In this document: positions 1-11,800 of the stretch, in pieces | Layout of the letters: the number at the start of each line of letters is the position of its first letter | How positions within the stretch are numbered: the first letter of the stretch is position 1 | DNA from: Cocos nucifera | Lineage: Eukaryota > Streptophyta > Magnoliopsida > Arecales > Arecaceae | Length of the DNA stretch: 64,000 bases | Assembly (NCBI GenBank): GCA_006176705.1 | Contig: QRFJ01000381.1 | Span: forward strand, 1,527,748-1,591,747 | Reading direction: 5' to 3' | Program-made: the position numbers and the translations under genes | Notes under the pieces: generated by a model | What the model saw: the letters and a program-made list of their open reading frames with translations, nothing else | Databases searched by the model: none | Told to the model about the DNA's origin: nothing

Positions 1-2580
1 TATTGGATATTTTCATACTAGATGGATATTAGCCATCCATTCCATCCACCCGCACCAAAAAAAAAAGAGAGAGAGAGAGAGGAGCTACCTTTTCTTGTTT
101 ACCTACCTACTTTCGCACATTCCTCATTGTTCAAAGGCAGTCGTTCCCATCTTCTCATAACTAACCGTTGCAGACCAGATCCACTGATATATATTATGTC
201 AGCATTGCAATATCTTTCTTGCCCGCCTGGCCTCCTCCGAATCTGGAAACGGCTTTGACTCTTTCCTTCAGAGTCATATTATAGCTCAAATACTGAACAA
301 ATTTGAGAACCTCCTTGTACAATTAACGGTCCTGCAACTCAGAGATATTCTTAATATTACGCTACTTTATAAGCATCTCTCCATCATAGCCCATACGGTC
401 AGTTCAAGAAGTAACCCAGTAATCCCGCATCAGATAAAAGGATTCTACGCTGGCATACCCATGAGTTGAAAACCCTCAATCTCCTTGGTTGATTGAGCCC
501 ATTAACAAGAGTATTAATGTAGTGACTATTGGCCTAATGCAACACATGGAGCAAGGATGGATTCAATCCATCCAACGTGCTAGCCTCCATGTAAATATGG
601 TGTAACCTATTGATATAATTTTATATGATCAACATCAAAGGTGTGATGCAGTAATAATCAGTATGAAAACAAAGGCTGTACACTTGCTTAAAGCAACAAT
701 GTAGCTAGCCAGTCCTTGTACTCTTTTCTTTGCAATGTTTCCACTCTGGTCCCTCTTTTTCCACTTACGAACTTGTTTATTTCCTTCCCTTCTAATCAAA
801 GCCTGAAAACTCCAAATCACATTCTCCACTGAGAGAGAGAGAGAGAGAGAGATGTTGTCAGCAGGGGACTTTATCACATGAAAGGGTAGTTAATGGAGAC
901 ACAGGAAGAAGTCCAGTTCTGTGGGACAATGGAGGGGAAGAGGCTTCCAATTGACAAAAGGAAAGCAAGGACATTCCACTTGCCCTTCCTCCTGCACCTA
1001 CCCCATTATTTGATTCAACCAGAGCAGAGATTCGACTCTCTTTCCTCCGTTCCTCCAATATTTAATAAAGTCAGGACTCAGTCTTACGAGATTTTTTTAA
1101 AGGCCTTGCCGCTGTTAGCCTGACAATGTACTGGAACCGGTGGCCAGCATCATGCCCTCCGTGCAATGCCGGGAATCACATACCATGACGTTCAAAACGC
1201 GCGCGGCTTTTAAAGCAGACGAACCCCTGGTTCAGCTTGGTTTTGCCCTGCCTCATTATTACATGCGGTGGGTGGCACAGTCTTCTTCGGTTGGATTGTG
1301 GGCGATATAGCTGTTAATAGATTCCTCTCCTCCAAAAGATCCTGTGGATTTTCTCCATTGTAGACATGTCTAAAGACGTAGAGTGTGCTACTTTTTCCCA
1401 CACTGGATCTAAAGGTTGATGACTGGTGAGTCTGAGAACAGATTATGTTCAAAAGACTCAAACCATCTCTTGCAAATTACAACATCCTGTCAGGTGAATG
1501 GAGACTGCTATTCAATATGAAACCCTTAAGTTGATCTAAGCTGGACTACGAAACACGAGATCTTTTCATCTTTTGCTTCAGCTCACCACAAACAAAAGTA
1601 GCTAAAAAGCAGTAGCTTTTTAGAGAGCGAGCGTGCATCCAGACTAATTGACTATAATTTGTTGAAGCACGGTATTATTATATCTCTGGACCTCACCTCC
1701 TCTATTATTATGCGCATAATATAAGCTCTCCCTTTAGCTACCAAATACTAATTATTGGAGTGCATTGGTTCATGTTCAGACGTCAGAATGTTGTGGTCCT
1801 TTTGTTGATGACTTTCCAGTTGCTATATGCTCGAAAGAGAAAGAGAAAGAGAAGCGAGATGTGCTGCGGATGATATCTCTGAAGGCCCGGGCGAGTGAGT
1901 GTTGTTTCTTGAGCTGTGTGAAAGGGTCAAGCCTCCTTCTTAGGCTGTCAAGTCCAAGTGCTTCCTCCTTTGCCGCTGGGTCCCTAAAGGGTTGGGAAGC
2001 CAGCCAGCCACTGAGAAAAGATGCATGTTTTGTGGGGGGAAAAGTTGGCACATATTCCTATCTAGAATAATCCCCTTTGCTTTTGTCTCTGATTGAGTGC
2101 CTTTACACTTTAGCATTGGACTTTATATTGTTTGCTTTCCTTGCATCGCTTTTTTTTCTTTTATTATGATTAAGTTTCCTGCTTATAAATCCTTCAAGTG
2201 TAAACCCTTTGGCTTTATTATAGTGGGATACTTGTATCTTTTCTCTTAAAGATATAGTCGGATGGCTAAAATCAAGAGGAGAATATATGAGGTACATGCT
2301 TTTTGTGCTTGTGATAAGATCAGAGGAAAGGGATTGATTGAATTGTCGTGGACAGAGGAGTATTTGCTGGTGGCTATTATTAGAAGAGGGATTATTAAAT
2401 TGCTTGGAGAAATAATAGGGACCCCTGGGTAGTATTCTAGGTGGTGGTGATGTCTTCTGATCTCATGGATTTCTTCTCTTTTGCTTTCCACTATCCCCGT
2501 GAATGGGCTAGAACTGTCTAATAAGCTTTTGGGCTTTCCCTTTTTAATCTATTCTATGGGCCAAGTCTATTGGACATGCT
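1..2580. other. intergenic, no gene recognised
   Basis: No open reading frame here resembles a known family. Short GA microsatellites occur at about 64-81 and 832-852. The stretch 1750-2090 is richer in GC and has small open frames on both strands, but none shows a recognisable domain. It could be a transcribed non-coding region or the end of a gene lying outside the window; the sequence alone does not decide. Confidence 0.5.
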
Positions 2581-2610
2581 TTATCTTAATTTTTATGTAT
2601 AAGTAAAAAT

Positions 2611-3107
2611 TTTAGGGATCAAATTGGTATGGATATTATATTTTCAAATTTATTTTTATATCCAAATCAATCTAGATATGGACAGAAATTTAAGAATCTG
2701 ACTAATTTTCATATCCGTATTCATATTGGTCAAAGAAAAATAGATATGGATATCGATCCATATCCGAATATTCAAATCTATATGTAATCTTATATAATTT
2801 TATGTAGCACTTATTATTTTTTTAAAAAATATATATAATCATATAAATATATTCTTAATTTAATTTATCATCTACTTAATAATATTTTTAATTTTATAAT
2901 CTTAAAATTTAATTATCTAAGTTATATCCATCATTATATATATACTTTCACTATCCAAATTGTATCGGTATTCATTTAAAACAAATATATATATGAATTC
3001 TTGCATCGGAATAACATCCATATCCGTATTTATATTCATTAGATAAAATAAATATGGATATAGATATCCGATATTTGATCTGTATCCGATCTAATTCCAG
3101 CTCTAAA
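2611..3107. repeat. AT-rich MITE-like repeat of the GGATAT family
   Basis: This AT-rich block is built from words such as ATATGGATAT and CATATCCGTAT at both ends. The two ends are roughly inverted: the left end begins TTTAGGGATCAAATTGG and the right end, read on the other strand, begins TTTAGAGCTGGAATTAG. Similar word composition recurs at about 34640-35060, 42130-42340 and 43195-43340. No coding capacity is visible. A non-autonomous DNA transposon is the best reading, but the terminal match is imperfect and no clear target-site duplication was found. Confidence 0.4.
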
Positions 3108-5060
3108 AAATTTAGTTATATATTAAGACTTAGCATGATTTCAAATTGTATTTGAATACTAGGATTAACATATATATTGCAGAACTAATTTAAATTTTAC
3201 GTATCAGGCCATCCGCGAACAATTTAAATTAAGCTCAAAGTTAGACTTAAAATTGGCTCGAACGCAATACGATCTAAGCTAAGCCTGGCTTATTTAGGTG
3301 GCCGTTTCTTATGCTGGTTGATTAAGATGGTGGCCTGATTCTTGACGTGAGGATGGAGATGACATGGAATCAGAAATAGAGTGCAACCGACGAAGCAACC
3401 ATGGATGGTCTGATATCGTTTCGGTGAAAGGAGGCCAATGTTGTGAAAATCACGTGAACATGAGCCTGCTAAAGCATTTCTCCAAAGTTACGATGGACTT
3501 GCATGATATTTTACTTGTACAGCACCACTTTTAAAGTGCTGCCATACAAAGTTTTTTCTTTTTTTTTTTTTCCCTTTTCCGTTGTATTGTGCAGGACGGA
3601 TGGGTGACATATTCCGTCATGCCTATCCTTTGATAAATTTTGATCATATACTTTCATAAAGTTTGGTGAGTCTTTTCTATGAACATTCTGGGATTCCATG
3701 ATTAATTTTTTTCCTTGTGGTTTTGCTAACCAGTCGCTCCAAATTTGGATGACCAAGCATCTTGTTGTCATAATGGAAGAATCAAATAACTGGGCGATCA
3801 TGTGAATTATCACGTGAAAAAGATGTGGTGCTTCTCATTCATGGGTTGATGCTTGGTAGAAAGTAGTACTGTTTACTTTGCGAGCCTAAACTAATCATAA
3901 TTGCAGCATTACATCAGATAACAACTTTCAAATAAGATTTGATATGTCATGCCCAAATCCTAACCTCACACATAGGACCAGCAGTGTCATTGTTCCTTTT
4001 ATTAGCATTCAAAGAATCATCAACCTGGTTTACCCTCTCTTGCATCCATCTTCTCCTCTTCTATCCCCTTCATCTAAGACACTCTCCTCCCGAGAATCAA
4101 AATCCCCTGGCTTTGCTCTCCTCTAGTTCTCTTCTTCTTTAGCTCCTCGCATCCTCCTCCAATTCCTCCATCCTTGAAAAGCTTGGTTTTGATGGGACCA
4201 GAGAGTCTAGGTCCAATCTCATTCAAATCCCGTTTCAAGCCTAAACACGTTGAATTGGTTCTAGCTCTTAATGCAACGGGCCTTTGCTCTAGTTGATCTA
4301 AGTAACACGACTAAACTCTTTTACATGGATCTTATCTGATCCAACAATTGGGTTGGAATACTAGGCCGAACGACTTTGGACCATATCACGCTCTGATAAA
4401 GATCCAATCCAATTAGAAACAGGGTTGGATATTGTAGGTAGTCTGGAGGCCCAAATCACTCCTTAAAGTCAGTTAGACACTTACAAGGCAAGTTGCTAAA
4501 CAACTAATAAGAAAAAAAAACTAAAACACAATAGTACTATGGTAGTGCAAAACAGAGCACAAAGTCACGGGGGATGATAAGGTTGAATTCCAAGAAAAAT
4601 TTGGAGGATACATCCATGTTTTTCTTTTTTTTTTTTTTAATATCTTGTGAATTATTTGCTCAAACAGGAACTCTCAAATTTTTTGTTCGGCAAAAATTAG
4701 AATAGTTGAAGAATTTTTTAATAGCTCAAAACCATTACCAAAGAACATGCACGAAATATCGAGTTCCTTTAATTTAAAATTATACATAATCAGAAAATCC
4801 ATATTAATCGTTAGACTAAGCTGAAAAATCTTTTAAATATGAATAGTCCAAGCATGGACCTGACCATTCCGAGACCGAAAGTTGACATTGGTGGTGTTGG
4901 AGACATTTATAACTGTTTTGGCCTTTTAGGATTATAACAAAAAAAAAAAAAAACTGTTTCGACTTATTTTCTAAATCCAAGAACTGCAGTGTCAGTAATA
5001 CTATAATCATACTCTGATCGGATGGATCCCAAAATTCAAACCATCTCTTTTTTTTGATGA
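3108..5060. other. intergenic, nothing recognised
   Basis: Low-complexity T and A runs occur, for example around 3555-3575 and 4620-4640, and there are scattered short open frames without domain similarity. No gene, RNA gene or clear transposon boundary could be supported. Confidence 0.45.
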
Positions 5061-5065
5061 GTAAT

Positions 5066-5095
5066 TTTTTCTACACTACATATGGTGTAGAAAAA
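5066..5095. repeat. perfect 11-bp inverted repeat
   Basis: TTTTTCTACAC at 5066-5076 is followed after an 8-base loop by GTGTAGAAAAA at 5085-5095, giving a perfect 11-bp stem. It stands at the left edge of the AT-rich repeat block upstream of the DNA glycosylase gene, so it may be part of a transposon end. Confidence 0.6.
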
Positions 5096-5139
5096 CATAT
5101 CGATGACCTTATTAGAACATGTAGTATCATTTTTCAATA

Positions 5140-5640
5140 TATATTTAATATTTTATAATATTTATAATTTTAAATAATAAAAATATTTTTTAAAAAAATT
5201 ATAATATTTATTTATAAAAATTATAATATTTTTTTATAAAAATTATAATACTTTTATAAAAAAATATAATATTTTATTAAAAATATCATAATTTTTATAC
5301 CTGAATACCATAATTTTTATCAAAGAATATTATACGAAAGAAAAAAATAATAAATATATATAAAAAAAAATTATAATATTTCTTCATAAAAATTATAATA
5401 TTTTTTATAAAAATTATAATATTTTTATAAAAAAATATAATATTTTATTTATGGTACTTTATGAATGTTATAATTTTTCTAAAAAGATATTATGATATGA
5501 AAAAAAATATATATATATATAAAAAAATATCATGATATTTTTATAAAAATTATGATATTTTAAATAAAATATTATATTTTTTTATAAAAATATTATATTT
5601 TTTATAAATAAATATTATAATTTTTAAAAATAAATATTAT
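5140..5640. repeat. AT-rich imperfect tandem repeat upstream of the glycosylase gene
   Basis: About 500 bases are composed almost only of A and T, with the word AAAAATTATAATATTTTT recurring many times at irregular spacing of about 20-30 bases. The block ends abruptly about 170 bases before the start codon at 5808, where sequence becomes GC-rich. It is either a decayed MITE or an expanded AT-rich satellite-like patch. Confidence 0.6.
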
Positions 5641-5807
5641 CATCGTCCGGGATATATTAGAGAGCGGGGGATACGTAGGTCTCCCGGTGCGACGTCTAAT
5701 TTTTCTATGGAAAGAATTTCTCTTCTTCCGGTGAACAAACTCTCGGACGGCCCTCAACGCCAGAACTTGTTTCCGGCCGTCCCCTTCTCTCTCTTTCCGC
5801 CAGGAGA

Positions 5808-8800
5808 ATGGTGCCACGAAACCGCAAACGAAAGCCCTCGCTCGCCCCGATCCCTTCTTCGCCCAAATCCCTAAATCTCTCGCCCGATCCCTACCCGGAC
5901 CTCCCAATCCCCACCCCCGAGCAATGCCGGGCCGTCCGCGACGCGCTCCTCGACCACCACGGCTTCCCGGAGGAGTTCGCCCGCTACCGGAGGTCCTCCG
6001 ACGGCCCGCCTGTGGAGGGACCCGAGACGCCTTCCGATGGCTCCGAGGCCGGACGGGGAGCTTTTGGGGAGACCGTTCTTGACGCACTGGTGAGCATTCT
6101 CTTGTCCCAGAACACCACAGATTCCAACTCCCGGAGGGCATTCGAGTCCCTCAAATCTGCCTTCCCCACCTGGGATCAAGTACGTCGTGGCCTAGCTCCA
6201 ACCCTAATTCTTCTTTCTGTTTTTTTTGACAAAAAAAAAATAAATAAATAAAAACAAAACTTTTCCTTCTCTTGATTTGAAGGTTCTTGCTGCGGAATCG
6301 AAGCTCATAGAGAATGCCATAAGGTGTGGGGGTTTGGCTGCAACGAAGGCGGCTCGGATAAAGAGCATTCTGAAGGCAGTGCTGGAGAAGAGGGGTGAGA
6401 TTTGCCTCGAGTACTTGAGGGGCATGTCGGTAAATGAGGTCAAGGCTGAGCTATCTCAGTTCAAGGGGATTGGACCAAAAACGGTAACATTTTCTTCTTC
6501 TTCTTCTTGGATTAAATGTCTGAATGCTATGCTCGAGAAAATGATTTTATTATGCAAGGAGGAAAAAGAGAGTGGGTTTTTTTCAGATTATCATGATATA
6601 TGAAAAAACAAACTAACAGAATGTGATTACAAAAACTTATTATACAAATTGGACAAGTATTATGCCACGGAAGTTGGCGGAGCCTGGAAAGTCGGAATGA
6701 ATGGTTTTTCTTTTTCATGCACCTCGTTTACAAATAATTTATGCTAAGATAAGACTTCTGTTGATCTCCTGAAGCAGTAGATACAATATCGTCCTTGTTG
6801 AAGGGAATTATCTCGGTAATTATGTAATCCTATATTTAGTATAAGTCAGTAAGAAACATCATTTGTGGCTTGCCTTCGTATCAAAAATTAATCACCCTTG
6901 ATAGTTCTGTTCTTTTTACTTCTTCCCTAGTGTGGAAAGGTTAAAATTTGCTGCAGATATTGAAGCAAGTATAATGAAACATAAGATGGAGAATAACCAT
7001 GGCAAATGCATAATAGGCAAGAGCATATTAGGCAGATGACATTATAAGCATTAAAAAGAAAACGCATGGGAGAAAGATATAGAGCTTATTGAAAAGGCCA
7101 ATCGACATGAAACAATAATCCCATTCAATTGTTGAGAAATCAATAACCATGAGATGCCAAATTCTATCCATATTTTTCTTGACACTGCAAGAAGATATCA
7201 AAGTTCATTTTTCTAGTATTCTTAACGTACATTAAGAAGTAATAGTCACCAATGAACCCTATCATGACTTGTGAGCAAGGTCTTCTGTACTAGTCGTACC
7301 ATCCAATACCTGTAATCTATTGAGGTTCGGTTCAGTATATCAGTCAAACTAGTCTGTACCAGTCCAAAATGAACGAAACAATCCTGTAGTGCCTGGCACC
7401 ATCCAAAACCAGGTGCATACTGTACTGTGCTGGCATGTACTGTCCGGTTTCAGGTGATACCATGATTAAAAAAAGGGGGGTTGTGAGCTATCTCGATATG
7501 GGATGTGTTGCATACATGACCAATCATATTGTACCGATAATGTACCGGTACAGTACCCTATACCAAGATTGAATACCTTTCTTGTGAGCATGTAAGATTA
7601 GCAATTTGGAGTGAATAAAAAAGTCCTCAGCCTAAGCATCTTTCCTTTTTTTCCCAAAAAAAAGGATCATATGAAATGTGACTTTCTGGTTTGAAGTTGG
7701 GGCCTTTCCCCAGCACATGCGCCAAGGAATGCCAACCGACAAGCCCAAGCCCCATTGGCTCTTCCAGTCATGTTGTCAAGAGGATTGGTTGGCTATCTTT
7801 CGCTAATATATGTCAACAAACGTCCCAGCCGAAGTAATGTGAAATAGGTGGGTATTTGAAAGTATTCTTGTTTCATTGAAAATGTAAAAGGATGTCATTT
7901 TTGTTCAAAGCCTAAATTAAAGAAGTGGGATAAGATAGACTAGGTAGGGTTCCTAAATCTGGAGGATTAGCAATTACTGATAGGTTTGATGCATCATACT
8001 TTTATGGATAAAAGATAGATGTAAAGGACTAAAGCAGTTTTTCAGGAATGTTTTCCTGCTTTTGTCATGAATGATAAGGGAGTGACAAAAAGAGATGATG
8101 ACTTTGATTTAGTTTAAGATTTTGCAATTAGGATTTTGATGGCATATGATTCATGCCTAACCTAGGATCAAATGTTATGGCTATGTATTTTTCTCATCTG
8201 AAAAAGAATATAGTCAAATGGTATCTGACAATAAACTGGTTCAAACAAGTATGGAAGGGGTATGTATAAGAAAAAAAAAAAAAACAAAAAAACAAAGTAA
8301 AATGCTACAACTAGAAGAAAATGAAATTTAGGACAACAGAAAAGCAGAACAAGATGAAGAGAACAAAAAGGTATTTAATGGTAACCTGTCAGAAAAAAAA
8401 GGCGTGGAGGGAACAAGAAAGTCTTTGATGGAAATTTGCCCCAAAAATATAACTTAATGTATGTTAAAGAATTATGACTCCAAAGTCATGGGAATCTTGC
8501 ATGAATATGTAAGGACTGAAAATTTTGTTCCAAACCCACATCTCTCATTGAACTAAAACCACCCTAACATGTGCTGCCAATGTAAGTCGTTTTTACAGAA
8601 ATGCCACTGTAAGTCATTTTGCTTGGGAGGATTCATATGCTATCTTTTCTCATTGATTGAGAAAAGAGGACATCCTAACCATCTTCCAGGCACCTGAAAA
8701 AGGAATGAAAGAGAGGAAAGCAGATGGGAGAGAAAAGAAAGGAAGAAAGAAATAGAGCAAGAGAAGAGACAGTAGAGGAGAAAAAGAAGGAAAAGAAGAT

Positions 8801-11800
8801 AAAGAAAAAGGAAAAAAATTAAAAATGGTGTCAGCTGTTCTGTCAGGCCATTTCATCTCTCTTGCCTTTTCACCAATCTGGTCAGCTTCCCTCCTCCCAT
8901 CACAGCCTTCGAATGAGCACTTGTTACTAATTTCTACAGCTTTAATTATGATCAGGTTCATATTGTGAAATGGAGAAGTTGAATTTATGTAAAGCAGTTT
9001 TTGTATGAAATAATAGAATGTCATCTGGGTGTTTGCTTCTCCTTTGCCTCCTTTCTGTCCCTTTTGATTTCTATTATGTCTTTTCTTCATTTTGGGACTC
9101 TGTGTTCACCTTCTCTTAGATTTACTTTGTTAGATATGATTTTTTTTTCTTTTTTAGATTTCATGATATTGTTGATCTGAAATAAATTTCAGATCTCAGC
9201 ATCCTGTAGAGTTGATCAGTTAGATCTCTTCTACACCATACAATAAGCAAGGCTTGGAGTATGAGCCTAAGGATAATACATATTTGTCACTAGTTCTGAA
9301 GTAGAATAGTTTCAGCCAAAACTTATTAAGATTGTTTCATTTTGGCAATATCTATGGTTTGTCAAAAGTCAAAACTAACCATTTCATTCCAGTTTCACTC
9401 ATTTATCTGAAAATAACAAGTTTTAACTGAGATTAACTTATATAGGCTCATTGTTATCTTGCCTTTTTCTTTGTGGGTTGAATCTGCTATGAAATAGTAC
9501 ATTATAAATTCAAAATGGCATCTAGCTTATTGTATTACTGGATATTTCTAGAACTTTATGTATTTAATTATGATAGTTTTTAGTGGTTTTAACTTACTTT
9601 TGACTGAAATTAGACATAATATGCCCAGAGGTTCCAAACAATGGAATATAATCTAAAAGGGCACGATACATCTTCTTTACTTGTTTTAATTATTCTAAAG
9701 TTTTTCTTAACTTCAAAATACATACCAAAACTGCTGAATAAAAAAGTCAATTTGGCTGTCAAAACTGAAAATAAAACCTAGTTTTTGAACCTTGATTGTC
9801 AGCACACTTCTTCTAGGTGTTTTTCTACAGTTTTTTTTTCTTGCACTGATTCATATAATAAGTTGCCTTATAGGCTTTCCTTCCTTTGCATTTTGTTATA
9901 ATTATGTTTGTACCTCAAAACTAACCCGAATATCAGTTGTTGACCTCCACTATTTACTACATTGAACGTTATTCTTCTCGCAGCATAATTGCTGTAGTTC
10001 GATGAAAAGCAGCCATCAATTCTGGTTGTGAGTGTATAGAAAAGGATTCTTGAATTGGCTAAGTAGATCAAACTGCTTCTCAATGGTTCTCATCGTATTG
10101 TTTCATAGCTTCCTGCAGGTTGCCTATCATAGAAACTATTCAAAAAGACTGGAAGCCTCAAAGTAGAAAAAATTGATTTTCCTGTTCCTTGTTGCAGAAG
10201 ATTATGTTTCTTTTCTGTGAAAGGGCATTTGCAGTCTGGTGCTGAGTAAATATTTTTTATATTTCATTTTGTGTATGTGCATGCTTGTGAATTTTCTTAG
10301 ATGCTCTGCTTGAATACAACACATTTGAAGTTTTAGCCAACAGACATGGTTCTGTGTAGCAATTTTAGGTTCTTCTTACATAACAGGACCTATATTTTAT
10401 ATTTTATGTACATATCCATACTACTGCTGCCTGTTTAGATGTTACAACTTGTTTCTTATTTTCTTTGTCACATATATGCTGGATCTTTTATTGAAAAGAA
10501 TAAATATTGGAATTTGAAATGGGACTTGTTGGGAATAAACCCCGCTCCTGCCGAAGTTCAGCCTGATGTTTAACCCAATGCAATCGGTGATCACGGAAGA
10601 GCTTCAGCGGTCAAACCTTAGCTGAACTCCTTCAGTTGGCCGAACTCCCTAGCGGCCGAGTCTTAGCCGAATCCCTTCAGTCGGCCGAACTTCTCAGCGG
10701 CCGAGCTCCAGTCGGACTCCTATGGGAGTCGAACTCCCTTCGCACTCCTTCAGTTGGACTTCTACGAGAGCCGAACTTCCTCCGCACTCCTTCAGTTGGA
10801 TGCTTACGGGAGCCGAACTTCTTCCGAGCTTCTCCAGTCGGACGCCTAACTTCTTCCGAACTTTTCCTACGAGAGCCAAACTCCTTCCAGACTTCTTCCT
10901 CAGTCGGATTCCTCCAGCGGATTACTCTCGGATAATCCTCTTCAGACGTATTTCCTTCAGGAGTCCGAACTCTTCTGGAATTGATATGTGCCGAAGTCCA
11001 CCAACCAATGTCTGCTTTTTCAAAGCTACGACTATTAAATCTCGATGAACGATCGCCATCAATCTGCCATAGGCGATGCTACCGGACGGTATGGCTGTCA
11101 CCATCAGTCTGACGACACCTTTCCCTCCGTACCGAACTCCACCAGGTCTCGAGCGGTCTGCTGTCAGACAGCTGCAGCTATCACCATCAATCAAGCTCCG
11201 CCTATAAAAAGGGACCCTCCAAATACATTTTCTCTAAGCTCTAAGCTCTCTTCTCCTTCTCGAAACTCTGCCAAGCTTCCGTTTGAGCACTCCATTTCTG
11301 TTGATCAGAAGAGCTGACTTGATTGTCGGAGAGTCCCGTCAGAGCCACCACCACCGACTTCGGACGGAATTTTGTTTTGCAGGTTCTTGACGGCGACCTC
11401 GTCCTCCTCCACCCCAGCTCATCTCGACGTCGATCAGATTTTACACCAACAGAATTGGCGCTAGAGGAAGGGCCCTCTGTTCTTGAGGTATCCTTATTCT
11501 TAAATGAGTGCTCAGTCGACCTACCAACCTTCTCCTTCAAGGTTCATCTCCATCCTCCTCGATCCCAAGAAATGCCTTCAAAGAAGGCGGCTACTCGGAG
11601 ATCTACCACTTCCACCGTCAGATCTGAGTCGGATCCATCTGTTCCTGCTCCATCGCCAGCGCCTCAACCGCCACCTTCACCGACGGCCATGGTAGATCCG
11701 AAGCAGTCTAACCTACTGATGCAGCGGATTCAGGATTTCATCGGAATGGTGCAAGCCATGCGGCAGCCTCCGACGGCGATTTCATCGGAGAACCCACCAT

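Larger units (their letters stand above)
6484..10521 (+). other. intron 2 of the glycosylase gene, left part
   Basis: This non-coding intron portion lies before the inserted LTR element. It holds a GGTAC-rich dispersed repeat (about 7290-7575), an adenine-rich stretch near 8270-8310, and a nearly pure purine tract (about 8698-8826). The open frame on the minus strand across the purine tract is low-complexity and is not considered a gene. Confidence 0.7.

Noticed and set aside
1765..2070. Open frames on both strands in a GC-richer patch, possible small gene or microRNA precursor
   Set aside because: No domain, and no long stem with a known plant microRNA sequence could be found by eye.
8650..9090. 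146-residue minus-strand frame with a leucine-, serine- and phenylalanine-rich end
   Set aside because: The hydrophobic part is the translation of the purine tract complement, and the frame lies in an intron. No family similarity was seen.
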